Shown piece after piece: positions 57,600 through 64,000 of a stretch of 64,000 nucleotides of DNA (positions are counted from its first letter, which is position 1; each line of letters starts with the position of its first letter). Below the pieces are notes generated by a model. The model saw nothing but the letters and a program-made list of their open reading frames with translations. It made no database searches and was not told the origin of the DNA. The stretch covers positions 2,046,001 through 2,110,000 of the forward strand of contig NZ_CP041405.1 in assembly GCF_007066085.1 (NCBI RefSeq), given 5' to 3'. This stretch comes from Paenibacillus thiaminolyticus. Its GTDB lineage: Bacteria; Bacillota; Bacilli; Paenibacillales; Paenibacillaceae. Position numbers and translations under genes: made by a program.

Positions 57600-59246
57600 T
57601 TATGGCTGTTGTTGCTGCGACTCAATCTGCTTGTCGAACTTGTTCCGGTCGCCGAGCTTAATCTTTAATTCCATCTCTTTGCCGTTGCGCACAACCTGCA
57701 TCGTGACGGTATCGTCAACCTTCTTCTTCTGTATCGCTTCGATCAATTCCTCTTTGGTCGCGTACTTCGTGCCGTCCATACCTACAATAATATCATAGGC
57801 GCGCAAATCCGCCTCATAGGCCGGCGATCCGAACATGACATTGAGCGCGATCGAGCCCTCCACATTCTTGATGCCCATTTCCTGTGCAATATCGCTGGTC
57901 ATCGTCTGCAGCGTAGCGCCAATGAACGGAACCGGCTCCTTCTGTATTTCACGGTTCGCCTTCAGATCATCAACGACCTTCTTGATCACATTGGAAGGGA
58001 TCGCGAATCCGATGCCTTGCGCCTGCTTGCTCACCGCGACGTTCATGCCGATGACTTCGCCCTTCATATTCAAGAGCGGTCCGCCCGAATTGCCGGGATT
58101 GATGGACGCATCTGTCTGCAGCAAATGCTCGTATTCGCGGGCGCTTCCGTTATCATCGACATTGATCGAGCGCTCGCGGGCACTCAGCACGCCGGACGTA
58201 ACGGTATGGTCAAAGCCGGACGGGTTCCCGATCGCGACGACTTGCTCCCCAACCTGCGCCGCATCGGAATCGCCCAGCGGCACCGTTGGAAAATCGCCTT
58301 CGCCTTCAATCTTGATGACTGCCAGGTCCAGGTCCTTGCTCTGGCCGAGCAGCGTCCCCTTGAGCGGCTTCTTATAGCCTTCCACCGTAACTTGGATGAC
58401 TTCCGCCCCAGAGATCACATGCTGGTTCGTCAAAATATAGCCCGACTTATCGAAGATGAAGCCGGTCCCGATGCCAAGCGGCTGCAGCTGCTGGCTCTGG
58501 CTCTGGCTCGAGCTGTTGTTCCCGCTGCCGTCGAAGGAATCACCGAAGAACTGGCGGAAGAACGGATCGTTCATCCAAGGATTGTTGCCATAGCCGTTCT
58601 GCGTGTTCACGCGGGCCAACGTCTCGATTTTGACCACCGCCGGACTCGTCGTCTTCACCACCTCCGGCACGCTGCTGGCGCCGTTCGGGAACGGAGCCGG
58701 CGTCCCGTTGGTCACGACCGCGCTCTCTGACGTGCTGGCCGTGCTCGCCAGTTCCTGTCTTCCCGTGAACAGGTTGGTGGTATCCGCGGCATACATCAAT
58801 CCGGTGATGACCAGCATCCCTGCCAGGAAGGAAGCGAACATCGCGCGGAAAGAAGTGCCCCGCTTGCGCTTCGGCTCCTTGAACTGCCAATTCCCCTGCG
58901 GCGGCTGGGGCGGCATGGTACCTCCGCCTCCTCGGGAATGGAAGCTGGAGCCCGGTCCTTGACCGGTCGCTTGGGAGAATGGCATCGGCTTGATAGGAGC
59001 GGGTGGTGTAACCTCTACTTCACTCACCTTGCCGGATGTCTCCGTTGTTGTGCTGCCTTCGGAATGCTTGACAGACTGATAAGGGCCATAAGCGAAATAA
59101 TAAGCGCCGGCATCCTCCGGCTTCTGCGTCTGAGTATCGCCCGCTTGCGAGACGTCCTGAGCGCTTCGGGTCTCATCCGATGCTGTGGTATAAGAATCCG
59201 AATCGGAGTCGGATGTAAAAAATAATTTGCGGCGTTGTTCGTCCAT
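57600..59246 (-). CDS. HtrA/DegP-type serine protease (S1C), membrane-anchored
   Basis: A 548-residue protease. The N-terminal 130 residues are a long, acidic then Pro/Gly-rich cytoplasmic region. A span follows (about 136-153), then the trypsin-like domain with His276 (TNQHVI), Asp307 (KDLDLAVI) and Ser387 (NPGNSGGP), and one PDZ domain near the C-terminus. It degrades or refolds damaged exported proteins at the membrane surface. A Gln-rich tail ends the protein. The promoter has direct repeats overlapping -35. The CssRS-like pair is encoded just downstream. Confidence 0.93.
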   Translation of the reverse strand: MDEQRRKLFFTSDSDSDSYTTASDETRSAQDVSQAGDTQTQKPEDAGAYYFAYGPYQSVKHSEGSTTTETSGKVSEVEVTPPAPIKPMPFSQATGQGPGSSFHSRGGGGTMPPQPPQGNWQFKEPKRKRGTSFRAMFASFLAGMLVITGLMYAADTTNLFTGRQELASTASTSESAVVTNGTPAPFPNGASSVPEVVKTTSPAVVKIETLARVNTQNGYGNNPWMNDPFFRQFFGDSFDGSGNNSSSQSQSQQLQPLGIGTGFIFDKSGYILTNQHVISGAEVIQVTVEGYKKPLKGTLLGQSKDLDLAVIKIEGEGDFPTVPLGDSDAAQVGEQVVAIGNPSGFDHTVTSGVLSARERSINVDDNGSAREYEHLLQTDASINPGNSGGPLLNMKGEVIGMNVAVSKQAQGIGFAIPSNVIKKVVDDLKANREIQKEPVPFIGATLQTMTSDIAQEMGIKNVEGSIALNVMFGSPAYEADLRAYDIIVGMDGTKYATKEELIEAIQKKKVDDTVTMQVVRNGKEMELKIKLGDRNKFDKQIESQQQQP

Positions 59247-59320
59247 AGTTCTTACCTCCCAATAAGCTGATCTTCACTCGAAGCAATAAGCGTTCTGTGG
59301 TGTGAATGATATATTTATAT

Positions 59321-59351
59321 ATTGTACCATCAACCTTAAACTCAGCTTAAA
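59321..59351 (-). promoter_or_regulatory. htrA promoter with OmpR-type direct repeats
   Basis: On the minus strand TTTAAG-N5-TTTAAG (59335-59351) is a direct repeat with an 11-bp period. It overlaps the expected -35 of a TACAAT -10 (59321-59326), the position for an activating OmpR-family regulator. Confidence 0.5.
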
Positions 59352-59489
59352 AAGATTATAAAACCCAATAAAAAGATAATGCCCCGGCGGCAAGCGGCGC
59401 TGGTGCGCACCCAGCTGCCCGCATGGCCGGATATGGACGCAAAAAACAGGCCCATGGACCTGTTTTACGATTCGAACGGGCCGGCGCCG

Positions 59490-59906
59490 CTAACTCATCC
59501 GCCCCAATACATTTTCTGCTTCATCAAGCTTCGCCCGCGCCCGGTGCAATTCGGCCGGAGACAGCGAAGCGTCCGGATTGGATGGCGCCTGGAATTGATT
59601 CACGAAGGCCCCGAACAGCTGCACGCCGGCATCCGGATCATTCCCGACCCGGTACTCGTGCTTCAGCACGAACGGCTGCTTCATCTGGACGAAGACCGAT
59701 TCGTTGGCTTCCCCGTCGAACGGACCGTTCACCGCCGTGAACGGAAGACGAAGCCACAAGGTGCGCTCCTCGTTCAATGCGCAATCGAAGCAGCCCCCTT
59801 CATAATTCCAATTGCCGGAGACGGCGAAGCCGATTGGCTCCAGCACGCGGACCAGTTCATCGGTGCCGAACTTGCGGCCGACGAACTTCCCTTCCAACTG
59901 CTGCAT
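59490..59906 (-). CDS. YugN-family protein
   Basis: A 138-residue protein similar to YugN of Bacillus. Features are MQQLEGKFVGRKFGTDELVR, then FAVSGNWNYEGGCFDCALNE and LWLRLPFTAVNGPFDG. The second half is a helical tail (AELHRARAKLDEAENVLGRM). Function is unknown. AAGGAGG lies 9 bp before the ATG at 59906; a TTG at 59915 sits directly on the ribosome binding site and is less likely. It follows liaR by about 36 bp and may be co-transcribed with liaFSR. Confidence 0.8.
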   Translation of the reverse strand: MQQLEGKFVGRKFGTDELVRVLEPIGFAVSGNWNYEGGCFDCALNEERTLWLRLPFTAVNGPFDGEANESVFVQMKQPFVLKHEYRVGNDPDAGVQLFGAFVNQFQAPSNPDASLSPAELHRARAKLDEAENVLGRMS

Positions 59907-59942
59907 GGCATGCAACCTCCTTCCTCCTTAGTGTGGACGAAG

Positions 59943-60611
59943 TCAGTCGCTTTTAACCCAGCCTTTGCGGTGCGCATGGACGGCGAGCTGCGTCCGATCC
60001 TGCACCTCGCATTTCATGAGCAGATTGGAGACATGCGTCTTGACCGTCTTGATGCTGATGTGAAGCTCTTCCGCAATGTCCTTGTTCGTCTTCCCATCAG
60101 CGATAAGCAGCAGCACTTCCCGCTCCCGCTCGGTCAACGCCTCATCATCCGACTGCGACGCCTGCTTGCGCAAGCCGCGGGTCAGCGCCTGCGAGACCTC
60201 TCCGCTCATCACCGGCATACCGCGCAAGGCGCCGCGGAGGGCATAGACCAGTTCCTCGGCGGATACGGTCTTCAGCACATAACTGATGGCCCCTGCCTGA
60301 ATCGCTTCGAATACTTGGTTGTCCTCCATGAAGCTCGTCAGCATGACGATTTTCAGCTCCGGGTAGCGGCGGGTCAATTCCCGCGTCGCCTCAACACCGT
60401 TCATGTCCGGCATCATCAGATCCATCAGGACGAGATCGGGCAACCGCTCTCCCCGCTCTGCCCGCGCCGAGACTGAATGGATCGCTTCAAGCCCGCCTCC
60501 GGCTTCCCCGATGACTTCAATATCCGGATCCAGCATCAAATACGTCTTCAATCCCATTCGGACCATCTCGTGGTCATCCACAATAAATACGGTCATCACC
60601 GTCTGTTCCAC
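59943..60611 (-). CDS. liaR: LiaR-type NarL-family response regulator
   Basis: A 222-residue regulator with a receiver domain (VDDHEMVRMG; phosphoacceptor Asp64 in LVLMDLMMPD, with a short insertion SARAERGERL before it) and a LuxR-type helix-turn-helix (LTEREREVLLLIADGKTNKD; ISIKTVKTHVSNLLMKCEVQ). It starts with GTG overlapping the liaS stop (TAGTG), with GGAGGG 8 bp upstream. It is last of the liaF-liaS-liaR set and controls responses to wall-active antibiotics in relatives. Confidence 0.92.
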   Translation of the reverse strand: MEQTVMTVFIVDDHEMVRMGLKTYLMLDPDIEVIGEAGGGLEAIHSVSARAERGERLPDLVLMDLMMPDMNGVEATRELTRRYPELKIVMLTSFMEDNQVFEAIQAGAISYVLKTVSAEELVYALRGALRGMPVMSGEVSQALTRGLRKQASQSDDEALTEREREVLLLIADGKTNKDIAEELHISIKTVKTHVSNLLMKCEVQDRTQLAVHAHRKGWVKSD

Positions 60612-61744
60612 TATGACATCCCTCCGTCTCCGTCCCGCTCAACCTGCTCCGAGGCGCTTCCCCTCTTCAATCCGGTACTTGGCAAGGCTGTCTCCTCCGC
60701 CTCTTCCTCTTGTTCGCAAAATAACGGGATATGAACGCGAATCGTCGTGCCCGCGCCGGGCTGACTGATGACATCCAGATTGCCGCCCAGTTTGTCTACA
60801 CGTTCCTTCATCGTCGTCAGCCCGTAGCTTCCGGTCTTATAGGCCGCGCCCTGCAGATCGAAGCCCTGGCCGTCATCCGCGATGGCCAATATGAGCTGCG
60901 CCGGCGTCGCGTGCATCGTAAGGGTAACCTGCGTCGCGCGCGCATGCTTCACGACATTGGCCATCGCCTCCTGGATCATCAGGAAGCTCTGGTGCTCGAT
61001 CGCCTCGGACAGCTTGATGTTCATGTCGATATCGAACTTGCCCTGAAGGCCGTTCTGCCGGCAGTAGTCGGGGAACCAATGATCGAGCGCCTCCTGGAGC
61101 GTCCGCCCATCCAGCTCCAATGGGCGGAGCTGCGCGATCAGGCTGCGCATTTGCCGTTGGGCGATATGCGACATCTGGATCAGTTGGTTGACCACCATTT
61201 CCGCCCGCTTCATATCCCGTTCCATTACTTTGGGCAGAGAGGAAGAAGCCATATGCAGCGCGAACAGCTGCTGGCTGACCGTATCATGCAGATCTCTGGC
61301 CAGCCTGCGCCGCTCTTCGAGCACAACCGCCTCGCATTCCTTCTCCCGATCCATCACCTGCTGCTCCGACATCTTCTGCAGCAAGCGCAGCTTCTTCTCC
61401 ATCGCGTCGACCATCGTATTGAAGTCTTCGTAGAGCTGATCGAAGGAGGCCTCATCGCCGAGCGGAATGCGCTCCGACCAATTGCCCTTGATCACCTGCA
61501 TCATGCTGAGATGCAGCACGTCGAGGCGGCGCTGCAGCCGGACGCCGGCGACATAGCCCATAATGAGCGACACGACGATAACCGTGCTGATGCCGAACAG
61601 CCACCAGTTCATGCCGTGGTACCATGCACCGCCGTACACAATGCCAATCCAGAAGACGCTCATAATCAGGCCCCCGGAGATAAGGAAGGTAAGGAGAAGC
61701 TCCCATTTGACACTCCGGGAGCGGCGAACCCAATTCATCAGCAT
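60611..61744 (-). CDS. liaS: LiaS-type sensor histidine kinase
   Basis: A 377-residue intramembrane-sensing kinase. It has two spans close together (about 16-36 and 50-66) with almost no extracellular loop, then HAMP, a HisKA_3 domain with His153 in RRRLARDLHDTVSQQLFALH, and a HATPase domain (ADDGQGFDLQG; YGLTTMKERV). It senses lipid II-cycle stress together with LiaF. It starts 3 bp after liaF and overlaps liaR by one base. Confidence 0.93.
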   Translation of the reverse strand: MLMNWVRRSRSVKWELLLTFLISGGLIMSVFWIGIVYGGAWYHGMNWWLFGISTVIVVSLIMGYVAGVRLQRRLDVLHLSMMQVIKGNWSERIPLGDEASFDQLYEDFNTMVDAMEKKLRLLQKMSEQQVMDREKECEAVVLEERRRLARDLHDTVSQQLFALHMASSSLPKVMERDMKRAEMVVNQLIQMSHIAQRQMRSLIAQLRPLELDGRTLQEALDHWFPDYCRQNGLQGKFDIDMNIKLSEAIEHQSFLMIQEAMANVVKHARATQVTLTMHATPAQLILAIADDGQGFDLQGAAYKTGSYGLTTMKERVDKLGGNLDVISQPGAGTTIRVHIPLFCEQEEEAEETALPSTGLKRGSASEQVERDGDGGMS

Positions 61745-61747
61745 CCG

Positions 61748-62713
61748 TTATCCTACCCTTGTCACCTTCACATCACCGATGAACGTATTGACGATGATGC
61801 GAATTTTTTTGCCAGCCTCATAGAAATAAGGAGTCTCCATCTGAACGCTGCTCATAAATCCGTCCTTCTTCTGGTCGAATATTTTGACATCGCCCAAGAA
61901 GGAGCTCGACGTTACGATAACCCCCAAATCCATATCGTTCGGAACGAAGACCTTCACGTCTCCGATGAAGGAAGAGACCGTAATCTTCGTCTCTCCGTAA
62001 GGAACCTGCGCCTTCGTCAAGTCAATGACCGTATCGCCGATGAAATGAGAGAGATTCGTCGGCTTCAGTTCCCAATAATCGCTGCCCAGGTGCGTATCGC
62101 CGATGAACGCCGATTTGTTAAGCGTCTCCCGCTTCAGACCGCCTGACATCCCTCCCATCGGAGGCGGCGGCGGAACCGAGCCGGCGAAGGAGCCCGATTG
62201 GCCATGGAAATCATTCTTCTTCGGCTCTTTTTTCGTATAATTCGTGCCAAATTGCTCATCGAACTTGCTGTCGAAATCATAGTCCGTCGGCGGCGGTGGC
62301 GGTGGCGGCGGGGCCTGCGTATGGGAATCGTATCCCCAACCGTCCTCCTTCCAATCCTTCCGGCGATGACGCTCCCGGTCAGGGCGCGGATAATCCCGCT
62401 TCTTGAACAGCATCCATACCCCGCCTACGATAAGGGCAAGCGGGAACAGCATTTTGAAGAAATCGCCCGGCGACATATAAATGTATCCCAGATTCGACAG
62501 CAGGGAGTAGCCGCCGGCGCCAAGCAGAAGAATTCCCCACAAGGCGCCATGCAGGAGCGCATTCAAGCCAACGACGATCAGAATGACCGGCCAGAAGGTG
62601 CGGAACATCTCCCCGATACTTATATCGATGTAGCCTAACTGGCTAAGCATAAAGAAAGCACCGAGCGCGATGAGCACCAGACCGCCGAACCATCGTCCAC
62701 GATTATGTTGCAT
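61748..62713 (-). CDS. liaF: LiaF-type inhibitor of the LiaRS system
   Basis: A 321-residue membrane protein with about four spans at the N-terminus (WFGGLVLIALGAFFMLSQLG; IGEMFRTFWPVILIVVGL), a long polar linker with a run of prolines (APPPPPPPPTDYDF), and a C-terminal LiaF beta-helical domain (SAFIGDTHLGSDYWELKPTN; then FIGDTVIDLT, SFIGDVKVFV, FIGDVKVTRVG repeats). LiaF keeps LiaS inactive without stress. It is first of the operon. The linker is longer and more proline-rich than in Bacillus LiaF. Confidence 0.92.
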   Translation of the reverse strand: MQHNRGRWFGGLVLIALGAFFMLSQLGYIDISIGEMFRTFWPVILIVVGLNALLHGALWGILLLGAGGYSLLSNLGYIYMSPGDFFKMLFPLALIVGGVWMLFKKRDYPRPDRERHRRKDWKEDGWGYDSHTQAPPPPPPPPTDYDFDSKFDEQFGTNYTKKEPKKNDFHGQSGSFAGSVPPPPPMGGMSGGLKRETLNKSAFIGDTHLGSDYWELKPTNLSHFIGDTVIDLTKAQVPYGETKITVSSFIGDVKVFVPNDMDLGVIVTSSSFLGDVKIFDQKKDGFMSSVQMETPYFYEAGKKIRIIVNTFIGDVKVTRVG

Positions 62714-62942
62714 GTTTCATCCCTCGCTTCTCTACCAAATGCGGCTCAAACTCATGCCGCTTCATGTATCTCTAGTGTAAGCGATGACTCGTCCGGGCGC
62801 CAGCGGCGTGAGGTTGAAATCGGCCTCGGTCTCCAGACCGAGGGGCTGGAATCTGATTCCAGCTATTCGAACAAAGCCTGTTCCGTCTCCGGGCAGCCAT
62901 AGCCGGAGGCAGTTGGGGCCAAGCAGGGGATGAGCATTGTGA

Positions 62943-62971
62943 TTGACAATCATGTGATTCATGTATATGAT
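62943..62971 (+). promoter_or_regulatory. Promoter of the GntR/ABC operon
   Basis: TTGACA (62943-62948) and TATGAT (62966-62971) are separated by 17 bp. Confidence 0.75.
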
Positions 62972-62990
62972 GTGTATGTTAGACATGCAC
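62972..62990. promoter_or_regulatory. Candidate GntR (YtrA-type) operator
   Basis: GTGTATGT-TAG-ACATGCAC is an inverted repeat with one mismatch, directly downstream of the -10, over the transcription start of the GntR gene. Confidence 0.55.
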
Positions 62991-63012
62991 AGTTGATATT
63001 GATGGAGGTCCC

Positions 63013-63393
63013 ATGAAAATTATTATTTCCAACGTATCCGATCCGCCGATTTATCAGCAAATCAAGGACCAGATCAAGGATGCCATCCTGTACGGCGAGC
63101 TGAAGGAGGGTGAATTGCTCCCCTCTATTCGGGCGCTGGCCAACGATCTGCATGTGAGCGTGCTGACGACGCGGAGAGTGTATGATGAACTGGAGTCCGA
63201 AGGATTTATTACAACAAGGCCGGGCAAAGGCTCCTTTGTTGCGAAGGAGAACCTGGAGCTCTTGCTGGAATCGAAGCGGCATATGGTTGAAGTCAAGCTG
63301 ACAGAAGCATGGACCACCGCCCGCGCGCTCGGAATCAGCAAGGAAGAACTCGTGGCCATGATGGAGATACTTTTCGAGGAGGAAGACCGATGA
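63013..63393 (+). CDS. GntR-family regulator, YtrA subfamily
   Basis: A 126-residue regulator with an N-terminal winged helix (PPIYQQIKDQIKDAILYGEL; LPSIRALANDLHVSVLTTRR) and only a short helical C-terminus of about 50 residues, typical of YtrA-type repressors of ABC transporters induced by wall-active peptides. GATGGAGG precedes the ATG. The ABC ATPase gene overlaps its stop by 4 bp (ATGA). An inverted repeat over its own promoter suggests autoregulation. Confidence 0.92.
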   Translation: MKIIISNVSDPPIYQQIKDQIKDAILYGELKEGELLPSIRALANDLHVSVLTTRRVYDELESEGFITTRPGKGSFVAKENLELLLESKRHMVEVKLTEAWTTARALGISKEELVAMMEILFEEEDR

Positions 63394-64000
63394 ATTCAAT
63401 TTTGGAGGTCGCAGGGCTTCACAAGCAAATAGGCTCATTCCGCCTGGAGGATGTCAGCTTCTCTCTGCAGGAAGGCTGCATCACCGGGCTGGTTGGCATT
63501 AACGGGGCAGGCAAGACGACGACGATCAAAGCAATCCTCGGCTTGGTGCCGGCGGATGCCGGGAACATCGCCTTATTTGGCAAGGACATTGCCGCTTATG
63601 AGCGGGAGCTGAAAAACCGGATTGGCATCGTGATGGATGAGGGCTATTTTTATGAAGATTTGACTTTGCAGGAAATGAAGAGCATCATTGCACAGGCCTA
63701 TTCCCAATGGGATGAGGCCGCATTCAAGCAATACCTGTCACGCTTCAACCTGCAGCCCCGCCAAAAAATATCGACCTTGTCGAAAGGAATGCGCATGAAA
63801 TATGCGCTTGCCTTGGCGCTCTCCCATCAAGCCGAGCTGTTGATTATGGATGAGCCTACCAGCGGTCTGGACCCATTGGTGCGAAGCGAGCTGATGGATA
63901 TCCTGCTCGACTTTATGCAATCAGGCGGAAAATCCGTCTTCTTCTCCACCCATATCACGTCCGACCTGGACAAAGTGGCCGATGCGCTCATTTTCATGGA
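63390..64000 (+). CDS. ABC transporter ATP-binding protein (C-terminal end cut by window edge)
   Basis: The first 203 codons are visible. Motifs are Walker A GLVGINGAGKTTTIKAILGL, a Q-loop replaced by the IGIVMDEGYF region, signature TLSKGMRMKYALALAL (LSKGM instead of LSGGQ), Walker B LLIMDEPTSGLDP, and His switch FFSTHI. This is the YtrB-like exporter ATPase class paired with YtrA-type regulators. The permease gene should follow beyond 64000. Likely a bacitracin/wall-antibiotic-type or metabolite ABC exporter. Confidence 0.9.
   Translation, partial: MNSILEVAGLHKQIGSFRLEDVSFSLQEGCITGLVGINGAGKTTTIKAILGLVPADAGNIALFGKDIAAYERELKNRIGIVMDEGYFYEDLTLQEMKSIIAQAYSQWDEAAFKQYLSRFNLQPRQKISTLSKGMRMKYALALALSHQAELLIMDEPTSGLDPLVRSELMDILLDFMQSGGKSVFFSTHITSDLDKVADALIFM

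Overview
The window is a chromosome segment of about 55% G+C from an endospore-forming, chemo-organotrophic Firmicute, most likely a Paenibacillus. The signs are YesM/YesN-type regulators beside sugar ABC importers, a cwlJ-gerQ spore germination pair, prkA, strong GGAGG ribosome binding sites, several TTG/GTG starts, SigA-type TTGACA/TATAAT promoters, and a large secreted multidomain GH20 enzyme. No rRNA, tRNA, CRISPR array, phage or intact transposase was seen.

Layout. 1-201: start of an EamA transporter with a terminator-bearing leader. 598-9264: a + strand sugar locus with binding protein, two permeases, a YesM/YesN two-component system and a GH36 alpha-galactosidase. 9459-15649: DEDDh exonuclease, a TetR-controlled DHA2 efflux pump with three operators, aldo/keto reductase, gerQ and cwlJ, azoreductase. 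15841-17412: a highly repetitive protein gene of unknown function. 17619-25786: DUF368 (PopT-type) lipid-carrier translocase, DUF2199, PrkA, DUF2161, an aminotransferase, and a membrane coiled-coil protein paired with a phosphodiester glycosidase-like protein. 25932-30640: a 32-residue membrane peptide, a 790-residue modular surface protein, AbrB, TrmL, and an orphan PhoP-like regulator behind a PHO-box-like array. 30842-34016: an AT-rich murQ-murR-murP operon for N-acetylmuramic acid. 34401-41047: LPMO, SerC, and a secreted GH20 hexosaminidase. 41338-49746: a second sugar locus with two tandem esterases, a LacI repressor and a MalEFG-like importer, interrupted by MITE-like sequences. 49945-55214: a GSI-beta-like glutamine synthetase, DAHP synthase, a broken DUF2062 gene, IspH. 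55263-64000: an envelope-stress cluster with a CssRS-like pair, HtrA, YugN, LiaFSR, and a YtrA-type GntR/ABC pair cut by the window end.

How it fits together. Neither sugar importer has its own ATPase, so both probably share an MsmX-type ATPase encoded elsewhere. The second importer and its LacI gene carry the same 14-bp operator core. The LPMO, GH20 and mur operon suggest foraging on chitin and on cell-wall material. The least explained content is the repetitive gene at 15841-17412, a dispersed family of roughly 25-bp imperfect palindromes spaced about 50-60 bp apart in three AT-rich intergenic regions, the EamA leader, and the MITE-like elements. I did not find a clearly new defence or biosynthetic system. 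The repeat gene and the palindrome clusters are the best candidates for something undescribed.
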